A stretch of DNA of 64,000 nucleotides, from positions 1,034,501 through 1,098,500 of the forward strand of contig JACVVK020000018.1 of assembly GCA_018292915.2 (NCBI GenBank). Reading direction: 5' to 3'. Numbering within the stretch: the stretch's first letter is position 1; every line of letters begins with the position of its first letter. Below, in pieces: positions 45,257 to 56,176 of the stretch. This DNA comes from Batillaria attramentaria (lineage: Eukaryota; Mollusca; Gastropoda; Batillariidae). A model generated the notes under the pieces. It did not search any database. It was not told the origin of the DNA and saw only the letters and a list, made by a program, of their open reading frames with translations. The position numbers and the translations under genes are program-made.

Positions 45257-45455
45257 AAGTTGTTTCTCTATAGAGAAACAACTTTATGAGACGGGGCAGA
45301 TTTTGCTACGCGCAGCAGCAAGTTTTAGTGATACAAAACAAGACTGTGACGTTTCTCCACACAATACTTACTTTCACGCACACAGTGACGTAACGAAATC
45401 TGCGTCATAGACACCTTACGTGCACACTATGCTGCTGCGTTCTTTTTGGCGGGAA

Positions 45456-45527
<72 letters not shown>

Positions 45528-46879
45528 ACGGATGTAATGATGGCTATCTCCTAAACCACCTCGCCGGATGGCTTTTTACTTTGAGATAAAATGGGCAGTC
45601 ATATTCTCCAGAGCTATTTTTCACGATTTTTATCCTGCCGCATTTTGAGAACAGTTATCGCCGATTTGAAAAAAATCGGTCATGTCACGAATTTTTCCGA
45701 AAAAAATGTTCAAATGGCTTCATTTTCTGAAATTGGGAAGATCATCCAATTATACTGCCTGTTTTCGTAGCACAGCTCTGTAGCTCTGACAGGTTTTGTG
45801 TAAGAAAAATATTTCCGAGGTAGGGGTGGTTTGCATATAAGGCCAAATATCTATGAAAAGACTCCTTCAAATTACTCATCATTCCGGTATTTTTGTCACT
45901 TGTGACAACTGCACATATGACATGAACTATTGCACTATTATAGCTTTAGTATTAAGAATAACAGAGCTTTTAGATAAACACATTTTTTTCACGTTTCTGC
46001 GAGAAGCGCCGGTCAAAAAAGTTCCAATTTTGCAATTTCGTAAGTACAATCCAAGGCACTTTAAGTCCACGTTTCATCAGCTCTCTAGATCTTCCAGATT
46101 TTATGTCAAAATTAATTCAGTCCCGGAAGTCACAAAAGCAACAAGGAAATCACAAGATATGAAGAAGTATCATCTGTCAGACGAGCAGCGTGAGGCTGAC
46201 GGCAAATGTTTGGTTCACAGACAAAATCTGCAAGTATCGTCACTGCTTCCGACATTTCATCAGCCCTCTACATCTTCCAGATTTCATGTGAAAAATAATT
46301 CAGTCGGAGAAGTCACAAAGCCAATAGGGAAATCACAGGACATAAACAAGCATCCTCAGACGATCTCAGTGCTAGAGGCTGGCGCCAAAAGTTTAGTTCA
46401 CGGAATTGACGTCATCTCTCTCTCTGTATGACGACCTGCTTGAGGCTGACGTCAAATGTTTAGTTCACGGAATTGACGTCTCTCTCTCTCTCTCTCTCTG
46501 GGGAGCCAGGGTGGCCGAATGGTAGCGCGTTGGACTTTCAATGCTTGGGCCGAGAGTTCGAATCCCGGCCGCTGGGGCCAAATATTTGTGCTGGCCTTTT
46601 TCTCGTTGCCCCGTCTTTGATATCACCCTTATGTGGTGGAAAAGAGCGTTAAACTCCTGAACACCCACCCACCCACCTTCTCCCTCTGCCTCTCTCTCTC
46701 CCTTCTTCCCACACCCGGCCCCACCCCCAGTCACGTGGCTAATCGGTCGAGGTCGTAGAGGATCTAGTGTCATCGGTAGAACTTCTAGAGGGGAGAACCG
46801 GCAACAATAACAACAAAACAGACAAAATAAAATGAAGTTTGGAGAAACAACTTTGTAGGACGGGGCCGTTCCTCCTTGT
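45257..46879. mobile_element. Hairpin-headed element H, subfamily 1, copy 2
   Basis: It is collinear with 33735-35393 over the whole length: 28-bp palindrome, (GT)n at about 45461-45525, GATGGCTATCTCCTAAACC block, two units of about 190 bp, internal SINE-B and terminal GAGAAACAACTTTGTAGGAC. A 192-codon frame at 45853-46431 is present here but broken in copy 1 and has no known domain. Insertion is at the end of a T5 run in SINE-B with no visible target duplication. Confidence 0.83.
46500..46676 (+). mobile_element. SINE-B inside element H copy 2
   Basis: A full SINE-B (GTGGCCGAATGGTAGCGCG head, GAGTTCGAATCCCGG B box, tail to CACCCACCC) at the position equivalent to 35007 in copy 1. Confidence 0.86.
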
Positions 46880-47798
46880 CATCGTTGCCCCGTTTTTTTA
46901 ATATCACCCGTATGTGGTGGAAAAGGACGTTAAACACCCAAACACCCACCCACCCACCCACCCAAGCGCGAGTACTCAGTCACCATATCAAGCCGTCAAC
47001 CATGTACCAAGCGGGTAGTACTGTCCAGCCTGCTGCATGGATGCGAATCATATACCCTGTACAGGCACATCAGGCAGCTTGAGAAACTCCACTCCAAGAC
47101 AACGAAGCCGACCCGTCAGAGCCATGCAGAAGATGAAAGCTGCAATCGTGACTCCCTCACCCCTCCTCCACCCCCTCCCCTCGCCCCAAGGGATTCATCC
47201 ACAGCTCTAGTATGTGCGCCTCTCGCATCAGATTTGTAAGCGACACCCGATCTTACAAGAAATGAGACATCACATCCCGCCATCGTCGACTACGACAGGC
47301 CACCACCAATACTGCGGTGAATCCTTTCTTTTGCTTTTCCGTATAGAATCACTCACGCGGCAGTTCAAAGAGAGGCCGCCTGTCGCTCGTATTCAGTACA
47401 TGTGAGGTCCATATATGGAGTTTTCCATCGAGCGTTGACGTCTGAATGTTTGAAATAGTCGGCTCTCCGTTGTCAAGCACCAGTCTGGAGGCGAAACTTA
47501 CAGCCCGACAGTCGGCTCCTAACAACACCTGATGTTCACCCCTGTGAAAACAATAGATTGACGATCGCGAGGAAAGTTTAATCGTCGCGTGCAAATCACA
47601 TTCCAGGAGAACACGTAAGGCGATTGACTCAAACGAAACTTGTGACAGCAGATAGATAAAAGTGAGCACTGTTACATCTGATGAAGCAACACGTGTCAGA
47701 CATTGAACGCAAACTGTTATCTGAGGCTGTTCTCTACGGGGTGACTGATACGGGCTTTCGTTTGTTCCGATCAAAAGCGTCACGCTCCAGCCATAACC

Positions 47799-49931
47799 AT
47801 GTCTGTGTGTTGCCTTATCCTGATACTCCTGCCCCTGTCCTGCATGGGGGGAGACGCCACGCAAACTCTTTTCTCGAACATTGCTGACGATGTTATGTTC
47901 GACGAGTGCCTGATCAGCACCGTGACTGCCCGCTCCAAGCTGGACTGTGCCCGCCGGTGTTCCAGCGATCCCAACTGCAAGACATTCACGTTCACCAAGG
48001 GTTCCCCCGCCGGCACGTGCCGTCTTCATCCTCACGTCATGGCGTCACAAACTCTAGGGTCGCCTGCGCCAGGTTCACGAGCGTACGCGATGAAGACAGA
48101 GGAAGGTAGGTGTGATATTTTTAAGTACACCTAAATACACTTGTTATGCTTTTTTATGGTTCTCGAGCGTACACAGTGAAGCCTTGCGCGACGTTAAATC
48201 TCACTCACTTACTCACAATGTGAAGACAGAGGAAGGTGGCGTGTGTTAGTTGTAAGTACACTTTTTAATGCTTTCTATGGTTCTCGAGCGTACACGGTGA
48301 AGACTTGCGCGACGTTGAGCCCTCAAATCTCATTCACACACACGGTGAAGACAGAGGTGACGTGTGGTATTTTAGTTTAAGAATAAGAATCGTATTCTTA
48401 CGATCAGCCGAGATCAAGTGGGATTCTCTTTTCGCTGTGCAGGCAATTTCCCTGAACAGTGCCATCTTCATATTTCATGTTGTACGTTTGATACGATCAA
48501 AAAAAAAAAAAAACTCCCCCCCCCCCCCCAAAAAAAAAAAAATCCCCCCCCCAAAAAAAAAAACAACAACAAAAAACAAAAACAAAAACAAAAAAACAAA
48601 CAAAAAACCAACAAACAAACAAACAAACAAACAAACCTCGACACAGCTATGATGCATTGAACTACGTCCCTGACCGTGAAAGGCAAAATGGTCTGTATTC
48701 AAAAGGCTGTTGTCAACAATGCACACAAGCAGCAACAAAACAAAGAGGGAAAAAATGAAATGCACGTTGTATAAACAGCTTACATGATTAGTTTGAGTGG
48801 GTTACGGCAGGAGACACCACGAGACGGTTCAATATTTGGCGTAGCTACCGAGCCTCCGGCGTAATACAGAAGTAGTGGCTGCTTTCCCATAGACCACTGC
48901 ATGAAAGACAGCTTGAAAAAGAGAAGAAAGCAGCACTCATGCGAAACACCAGCTGTACGCTGCCAAGATATCCCAGTAAAACTATGTCAGTCATAAAAAC
49001 CTATGTGGCCGTTTGTTTCTTAGCGTGTAAAAATGGTGTTCTTGTGATTCTTTACAGTTTCGTGTGGCGTGGACGCTGATTGCTGGACGGTAAGTTAAGT
49101 TGATAGATGAACGGAAGGTTTATGTTGAAGACTGGATGGCGGTCGGTGGTTTAGTGGTTAAGAGACTTGTCACCAATGCGAGAGGTCAGGGGTTCGAGTC
49201 CCACTCGGGGCAAAGAATTATTCCTTCTCGTATGTGGCACCGTTCATTCGGGCCGATCGTCGGGGGTTCTCTCCGGGTACTCCGGCTTCCTCCCCCTCTG
49301 CTTTGGAAATGTTCAGCCCACAAAATTTGAAAAATAAATGCAATTCTAAATCCCGAAATTTTTAATAGCTGAGCTGACCCTTCGCAACATGTGATTGTAA
49401 TGTGTGTATGTCCAATGTGTGAGAGAATGCGTGTGATTCACGTGAGCGTGCGTGTTGGGTTCAGTTCGCGGCGTTTTGAGCCGATTCATGAAATTGGGTA
49501 AAGCGCCTATACAATACTCATTATTATTATTATTATTAAGTGAACATCATAAAATTCAAGCATCCGAACGTAACCGGAAGTTACCCCTCAGAAGGGCCGT
49601 AGCGCTCTCTCAGCAGCGGCAAACCGTGCAAAGAACCACCAGGCTTATGTACGTTTTCACGTTGCCATTGCTATTTCTTGTTTTTAGAGAAGTCTTTTTA
49701 AATACTTTCCTGAAGGTAATTAGCGCCAGTTCGTGGAGAGTTCGCCGAACCCTATCGCATTATTATGTACAAACTTGTAATACAGCGACGATATAGCGCA
49801 ACTGCGCGCACCGAAGTGCCGCTCAAAAAGATATCAACTTACCTTTATACCATCAACTGTCAGCATCCTCAATTCTAAATAGAAAATCCTAGGGTGCCAT
49901 GCCTATGGCTGTTAGCTGATCAGGTTGGTGC

Positions 49932-50003
<72 letters not shown>

Positions 50004-51213
50004 GCGTGCGTTTTTTGTTGTTGTTTTTTTTTAAGCTTAGATGTGATGGTACTGATGTGATATTTGAGGAATATTTTAAGATGGGATTTAATGTGTTATA
50101 TCTAATTTTATACTCTTGTATGGTTTGCTGATTGATTATTTTGTTTGAGTGTTTTTAATGTACTGTCTGTATGTTTTTATCATCACCTCAACCTAATTTC
50201 CCCGAAGGGGATAATAAAGATTTATTGAATTGAATTGAATTGAATTTTCTACTGTCTCCAAATGCGATCTGTTCGTGCATGACGCTGACGCTGACCGACT
50301 GTGTTCAAACCAGGTGTTTCAAAGACGACAAGATGGAACCGTGGACTTCTACAGAGGCTTGGCAGACTACGTGCACGGCTTTGGGAGCTCGACAGGAGAA
50401 TGCTGGCTTGGTAAGCGTTCTGTGATGATGCGCTGTATGTTTGGTGTGAGCAAGATGAAGTCCATGTCTTTCTATTGGATCCCTCACTGCTGTCCGTGAA
50501 CTGACCGAGAATAGTAGCGCTGCTCCTGTACTTATTTCTGTGTCCCGTTGTGAAGACTTCGGGGACAAAGAACAGGGAATATCATTGGCTTGTCTGCTGT
50601 TCTGAGTCTCTTTTAACACGTTTCGCACCGCCTACGAGTATCCCGGGTTTTTTTGTTTTTGTTTTTTTAACCCATTGTCGGTTCTGACCGCGTCAGTATG
50701 CGAAAATCAGACAATATTAATAGTTCCTTGGCGGCTCTCACTGCTGCAAACACGAGTATAATCAAAATGCAAGACAACCACTGAGCCACATTTAAATACA
50801 TGCCAAAGACTGTTGTTGTGTTGTTTTTGTTTTTTTTTCATTGAGACCACTGGTGCACAACCCCAAACTTTCTTGGTAGGAATAGAGTTAAATTTGGTAT
50901 TCTGATCTTTTCCGTTTGTTAAAAACACAAGAAGTCAGTTTCGTTCTTTTTATTTTGAATGCAATTCTCATTTTTAACAAGAAGTGTAATATAGGTAAAC
51001 TTTGCATGATTATTTGCAATCCTGAGTTATCTTTGCAGGTCTGGAAACCCTACACAGTCTGACGTCATCGGGAAACTGGACCCTGCGGATCGACCTGGGG
51101 GACTGGGAGGGCAACACGGCCTACGCCACCTACACCGGCTTCTATATCACCAACAACACCGACAACTACCGCCTGATGTTTGACGCGGGCTCCTTCAGCG
51201 GTAATGCCGGTAT

Positions 51214-51283
<70 letters not shown>

Positions 51284-52210
51284 GCTTACTGCACGTCCTG
51301 CAGAAAGAAATGGGAAAATACGGGGAGATGCAAAGAGCTCGAGGCGAGGGGAGTGCGTATCAGAACCCAGAGTCTGGCTTGCTTGTAAATTAATTTTACA
51401 TGAGAGATGTGTTTGCTAACGAGTAACTGGTAGAAAGTCATGCTGGAGCTGTAGGCATTGATTCCATCCCTTTTAAAGTTTTCTTGGTGGAATTTGCTCC
51501 CAAAACTTGCTACGAACGAAATGAAAATAGAAATTCGTTTCATGTGAGGCGATCGAACCATAACTCGTGGCAATTGTGTGAATTGTTGCTGCTGTTTGTT
51601 TGCATCTTCTTTATTTTTTCCTTTACTTTTCTTGGGGAGCCGGAATGGTAGAGCGTTGAACTTTCAATGCGCCAGATATTTGTGCTGGCCTTTTCCCTGT
51701 TGCCCCGTCTTTGATATCACCCGTACTCGATGAAAAAGGACGTTAAACTGCCAAACACCCACCCACCCTTTACTGCAGGTCCTGCACCCACCTCTTACAA
51801 CTGCAGGTCATGCGGCTACCATCCAGTATGCTTCGGCCCACTCACAGTGTTACCATGAGTGGGCAGCTTCCAGTTGTTAGGCATAGCTCCGTTTTCCTTG
51901 TAGAACTGATTTTGCTGATTACGAAATGGCCAGGTAACTGTATATACAGTGTGCATGTCTTTCAGGGGACAGCCTGGAGAGTGTTCACAACAGGCCTTTC
52001 ACAACACACGACGCTGATCATGGCACGTGCGCTAACTGTGCGGTAGATCGACACGGCGCCTGGTGGTTTAGGTGCTGCGCCTATGGACACTTGAACGGCA
52101 AGTACTTGCCCAGCAGCACCTCATCTGGTTATCGGGGCGTCAGCTGGTCTCACTGGAAGGGCAGTAGCTACTCCCTTAAGTTTGCGGAGATGAAAATGAA
52201 GCGAATGTAG
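47799..52210 (+). CDS. FREP-like secreted protein: PAN-like module plus fibrinogen-related domain
   Basis: Five exons join in phase: 47799-48105, 49058-49089, 50314-50410, 51039-51209, 51966-52210; 283 aa. Residues 1-18 are a signal peptide (MSVCCLILILLPLSC). Residues about 19-100 contain a PAN/apple-like module with LDCARRCSSDPNCKTF. The fibrinogen-related domain follows: WTVFQRRQDGTVDFYR, STGECWLG, GDSLESVHNRPFTTHDAD, NCAVDRHGAWWFR, HLNGKYL and a C-terminal MKMKRM. In snails such proteins are haemolymph lectins that bind pathogens; that role is inferred. The domain lacks its first about 35-40 residues, including the first conserved Cys, so a small 3n exon in intron 1 was missed or lost. Introns carry SINE-A, SINE-B, a LINE tail and two microsatellites. 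Confidence 0.88.
48075..48360 (+). repeat. Diverged tandem repeat copying the exon 1 donor region
   Basis: Sequence around the exon 1 end (GAGCGTACGCGATGAAGACA and GAGGAAGGTAGG) recurs in intron 1 near 48167-48240 and 48285-48350 (CGAGCGTACACAGTGAAG, GAAGACAGAGGAAGGTGG). Units are about 125 bp. Confidence 0.75.
49139..49537 (+). mobile_element. SINE-A copy in FREP intron 2
   Basis: Full-length, head to (ATT)n tail, in the same sense as the gene and starting 50 bp after the exon 2 donor. No target-site duplication is visible. Confidence 0.88.
49937..49998. repeat. (GT)n microsatellite
   Basis: About 60 bp of GT repeats in FREP intron 2, followed by T-rich sequence. Confidence 0.96.
50000..50246 (+). 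mobile_element. LINE 3' tail (L2/CR1-like)
   Basis: The sequence ends CCCCGAAGGGGATAATAAAG, then ATTTATTGAATT and several TTGAA repeats. This short stem plus AATAAAG and pentamer tail is typical of 5'-truncated L2/CR1-type elements. No coding part remains. It lies in FREP intron 2, 67 bp before exon 3. Confidence 0.6.
51214..51280. repeat. (CA)n microsatellite after FREP exon 4
   Basis: CA repeats begin 5 bp after the exon 4 donor (GTATGCACACA), so the donor runs directly into the array. Confidence 0.96.
51634..51769 (+). repeat. SINE-B with internal deletions, FREP intron 4
   Basis: GGGGAGCC head, GAATGGTAGAGCGTTG, CCAGATATTTGTGCTGGCC, GTTGCCCCGTCTTTGATATC and CACCC tail are present; parts of the tRNA-like head, including the B box, are deleted. 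Confidence 0.78.
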
Positions 52211-52405
52211 ATCGGCACACGCTAATTCAGACCGTGAAAATCTGTAACTAGTCTAAAATAAGGTGTCGGGTTACACTTTAAAACGACAAATATTTCGTAG
52301 TTTGTAATAATTATGAAACCTCATCTAACATTAAGTTTTTATACCTGACATACTGGCAGAAATCAGTTTCAGGTTTTTAATAATTTATTTTTCAGAGACT
52401 GGGTG

Positions 52406-52411
52406 AATAAA
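52406..52411 (+). promoter_or_regulatory. Candidate polyadenylation signal of the FREP-like gene
   Basis: AATAAA 196 bp after the stop codon, in AT-rich sequence and just before a SINE-C insertion. Confidence 0.6.
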
Positions 52412-52441
52412 CATATTTATCTGGTTCGTGACATTGTGATA

Positions 52442-52862
52442 AATGGTATGGTATGGTATGGTAGACTTCTCCTCGGCGCACATATACATCTCTGCTGAAA
52501 TGCTCACGGCGCCGCAGGGCTGGAGGACGAAGCAGTGAAAGCCTGCTGCCGTTAAGCGCTGCTTTGTGTGCAAACCTCCACCCTGCTATTCACTCTGGTG
52601 CGTGCGACAGTATTTCTGTTTACCACGCCACCGGCCACAGCCTACTCTTCTTCGAAAGATGAACGTGGGATTTTTAGCGTGCACACTTGATGTTTGTGCG
52701 TGCGTGTGTACACGAAGGCGAGACAGGCACCGCATACGAGTCTGCACATGGATTTGACTCGATATGGGAAGGAAAAATCCCACCATATTCCTGCCCACCG
52801 GGGACTCGAACGCGGCAGCTCAGGAGCCGAAGTCGGATGCCCTAACCGCTAGACCAAATCCC
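52442..52862 (-). mobile_element. SINE-C, minus strand
   Basis: Read on the minus strand it starts with a tRNA-like head (TTTGGTCTAGCGGTTAGG; B box GCGTTCGAGTCC) and ends in (ACCAT)n-type repeats about 420 bp later. The body differs from SINE-A and SINE-B. It is the only copy in the window, so the family call rests on structure. Confidence 0.7.
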
Positions 52863-52869
52863 ATTCCAG

Positions 52870-53535
52870 GAAATATGTCGTTTAGTAGGCCCTAATCGTA
52901 TGAGACTATTTGTATACAATGCTGTCTGTACTGCACTCAGAGCAAGATTAGCACAGGACAACACTGACACATTAACATTTGCAGACACGAAACAGACGAA
53001 GACTTCCCCTAAAGATATACGCTCATTATTGACAAAGTCAGACACAATTGTGCCTTGTTCCGTTCCATTTTGGCATGGCAAACATGATTTACACATAGGC
53101 AATCTGCACTGGTCAGTCGCTATTAACTGCACAAAAGAAACCAGATTAAGACTACTTCACTGCAAAATCTTACATAACATCTACCCCACAAACATTTTGC
53201 TGCAGAAAATGGGTCTGAGGGACTCCAATAAATGTGATCTATGCGATGATATTGATTATGTGGAATACTTCTTCTGGCATTCCAGAAAAGTGAAACCGGT
53301 TTGGGAAATCTGTTCTGAAACCATATATAGAACAACACAGCGCAACATAAATCTCTCTGAAATTGAAGTCTTGTTTGGATACGAGATAGATAAACAAAAC
53401 GATGTTCACGTTCAGCTGATTAACCATTTAATACTCATAGCAAAAATGTTGATTAGCAAGTTCAGATATGGAACCAGGATAAATCTACGCTCATCCTTCG
53501 AGAACGAGGTTTATCTTCGAAACCTCATCTTGTAA
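52870..53535 (+). mobile_element. 5'-truncated LINE ORF2 C-terminus (zf-RVT)
   Basis: A 211-codon frame (ATG 52900) reads the end of an L1/Tx1-type ORF2: LRLLHCKILHNIYPTN, then a zinc-binding segment CDLCDDIDYVEYFFWHS and KPVWEICSETI. Endonuclease and reverse transcriptase are missing. The stop is at 53535, and its 3' region was tandemly duplicated afterwards. Confidence 0.72.
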
Positions 53536-53677
53536 ACGATTAGCCTCAACTTGTTTCGCAAGACTGCTGTGCTAAACTGTTATGTGACAACCTTAGTGGC
53601 CTCTTACTTTCTCGCTGTCCCTCCTTCTCTCTCTCTCTCCCTCTTTTTCTCACTCATATACGTACGCTCAGGCCCAC

Positions 53678-53764
<87 letters not shown>

Positions 53765-54053
53765 CTCTCTCTCTCTCTCTCTCACGTTCAGCTGATTAAC
53801 CATTTAATACTCATAGCAAAAATGTTGATTAGCAAGTTCAGATATGGAACCAGGATAAATCTACGCTCATCCTTCGAGAACGAGGTTTATCTTCGAAACC
53901 TCAACTTGTAAACGATTAGCCTCAACTTGTTTCGCAAGACTGCTGTGCTAAGCTGTTATGTGACAACCTTAGTGGCCTCTTACTTTCTCGCTGTCCCTCC
54001 TTCTCTCTCTCTCTCCCTCTTTTTCTCACTCATATACGTACGCTCAGGCCCAC

Positions 54054-54110
<57 letters not shown>
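53407..54110. repeat. 376-bp tandem duplication
   Basis: The segment starting CACGTTCAGCTGATTAACC at 53407 recurs at 53783 with only a few differences. It covers the last about 40 LINE codons, the 3' UTR, CT repeats and (CA)n. The duplication is recent. Confidence 0.93.
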
Positions 54111-54111
<1 letters not shown>

Positions 54112-54879
54112 CTCGGCAATTCTGCTCTCTCCATTTTTTAAGTTTGACCTATGTTTTTTTCTTTCTTCTTCTTGTCCACTTATATTTACCTGATGTACCT
54201 TTGATGTACGCCTCTCTGTTAACTGCTAGAAATATATGTCCATGATAAAAATCAGAAAACAAAGAGAGAAATGTTGTAATGAATAAAAAAAAAGAAATTG
54301 GAACAAAGGGAAGATGATGACGGAAGGAACCAAAAAACCAAACCAAAACAGAACACCCCCCCCCCCCCCCCCAAAAAAAAAAAAAAAAAAAAAACCAAAA
54401 AAAAAACAAACAAACAAAAAAAAAACAACAAACAAACAAACAAACAAAAAAACTAATAACAAAAAAACAAACCTTCCAACTATTTGGACCCTCTTACTGA
54501 TCCCCTTAAAAAAAGAGAGGAGGAAAGGAAGAGAAAAAAAAGGTTTTTAATAATAAATGTAGTGTTCAGTATGTATCATGTGCTTACTTTGTGTTTGGGC
54601 GTGTGCTTGGGAGTCGTACAAGTGTACAGTATACAAGCAGTTAAAAAAGTCTGCAGTTTTTGTCATGTGTGAAAAAAATGCACATTTTTTTTTTAAACCC
54701 CTTTTCATTTGATAATTGTTCCTTCCTGTATATTGAAGTACCCATTTTGTACGTGTGTAGGTGAACATATATTCACCGTCTGCAATCGGTGAAAGCAATT
54801 CATGATTCAATGTTTTTTCTTGACTTTACTCTAAATACAAGACTGTTTGCACATCATTGTCTTATCTTCATTGTTTTTG
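54111..54879. other. Low-complexity C/A-rich and AT-rich stretch
   Basis: C16 followed by A-rich and CAAA repeats at 54355-54475; no gene is recognised. Confidence 0.6.
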
Positions 54880-54992
54880 GGGTGGGTGGGTGTTTGGGAG
54901 TTTAACGTCCTTTTCCACCGCATAGGGGTGATATCAAAGACAGGGCAACGATGAAAAAACCCGCACAAATATTTGGCCCCGGCCGGGATTCT
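54880..54992 (-). repeat. SINE-B, 5'-truncated, minus strand
   Basis: GGTGGGTGTTTGGGAGTTTA, CGTCCTTTTCCACC, GATATCAAAGACAGGGCAAC and CAAATATTTGGCC are the inverse of the SINE-B body and tail; the tRNA head is missing. Confidence 0.78.
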
Positions 54993-55065
54993 TCATTGTT
55001 TTGGGTTTAAATAAAATTATGGTAAACAATGTTGGCTTGTATCTTATTTTGTTCCTTTGTTTGAG

Positions 55066-55082
<17 letters not shown>

Positions 55083-55146
<64 letters not shown>
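55083..55146. repeat. (CT)n/(GT)n microsatellite
   Basis: CT repeats at 55067-55082 pass into about 64 bp of GT repeats. Confidence 0.96.
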
Positions 55147-55150
<4 letters not shown>

Positions 55151-56084
55151 CGGCCCATGTGTCTATCAATTGTTTGCACGTGGGACCTGTCTCCAACTGC
55201 ATGTGCTACCAACCACCTGCTAGTGACAAGAGGCGATACCGAATCTTGTCTTCTGTTGGCACTCAGGGTAGGGCGGGACACAGTGGAGGTGCCTAGCGGC
55301 AGTATACAATCGTCCATTTTTTTTTCATAAACACAATTTATAAATTCGGACATGGTGTCGGAATTATTTCACAGAGATAATAAAGACACAGAAATCGTTA
55401 TGATATTTGCCAGAATTATTTGAATTTATTCTTTTGCGAGTATTCAACATTACTTTTGTTTACCTTTGGTCAGGCTTGCGTGGAAAGAACTATGAGAACA
55501 AACCACCGGTATGTACCTTTGTTTGCCACTCATCGCGCCACACGCCTCTCTCTGTTCTGATCGATATTCTACTTTTCACAGCAATGTACAGTTGTCTCCC
55601 TTGTTCTAGGAATGTTTTTGGCTGCTGTTGTGTGACGTAACACCGTAACCGACGTGCTCGTTGCCCCGGCTGTCGAAAGAATTCGGGTTCGAATCCCCGG
55701 TGATTGGTTGAAGATAGTCCGGCGTTAATCGATTTTCGTCCACTAGAAATATCAGCTCTAGGACAGTTCGCCACAACTTGATGTGGCTACAGCTTTACAG
55801 CTTACAGCGAAACTAATATTTGTCCAGCCACAACAACTATTAATCGCCTAGCCACGGTTTCCAACGAGCAAAAACAGCGTTTGATAGAATACATTGATAT
55901 TTTAATAAAATGAAGTTTGTCCCACGCACCACGTTGTTATCATCGACTTTCGACAATGGATTCTGGGACACCGCATGCATTCGAAAGTGAGGCTCCTTGA
56001 ACGGTCCGGTTGTGCCAGTTTTCATTATAACCTGACAGTAAAAATCAATCGTAAAGAAACTGATACACTCAAATGCAAGAGAAA
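55147..56084. other. Gene-free stretch
   Basis: A 35-bp stretch at 55475 is flanked by AG and GT and could be a stray exon, but nothing joins it. No other feature is seen. Confidence 0.4.
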
Positions 56085-56176
56085 GTATCCATCGCATTCA
56101 ATAACGGAGTAGCCCCAAACTGGTAAGAAAAATCCAGAAAGTCGATGCGCTCTTCGCAGATGACAGTGCCCTGTTA

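Larger units (their letters stand above)
45159..46961 (+). mobile_element. SINE-B split by element H copy 2
   Basis: The SINE head and body run 45159-45256 and end TTTGTGCTGGCTTTTT. The remainder, CATCGTTGCCCCG to the (CACC)n tail, is at 46880-46961. Around the whole, CCAAGCACGA (45146-45155) and CCAAGCGCGA (46962-46971) are a target-site duplication in the host LINE. Confidence 0.82.
44740..47120 (+). mobile_element. LINE fragment interrupted by nested insertions
   Basis: At 44770-45155 it encodes the reverse transcriptase palm, with ALFADDCCLLAHNEADVQ (the FADD motif), ISLGKTEVLHHPAP and ISSDGSMDREIATRLSKASQ. Homology resumes at 46962 in decayed form (STMYQ, RHIRQLEKLH-like) after a 1.8-kb insertion. 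Stops and frameshifts make it a pseudogene. A second copy of the same family lies at 56085-57405. Confidence 0.75.

Noticed and set aside
45853..46431. 192-codon frame in element H copy 2 as a transposon protein
   Set aside because: It consists of two diverged DNA repeats, the collinear copy at 33735 is broken in the same region, and there is no known domain.
55475..55509. Short AG/GT-flanked stretch as an extra FREP exon
   Set aside because: It lies downstream of the FREP stop and poly(A) signal and does not join any neighbouring exon in phase.
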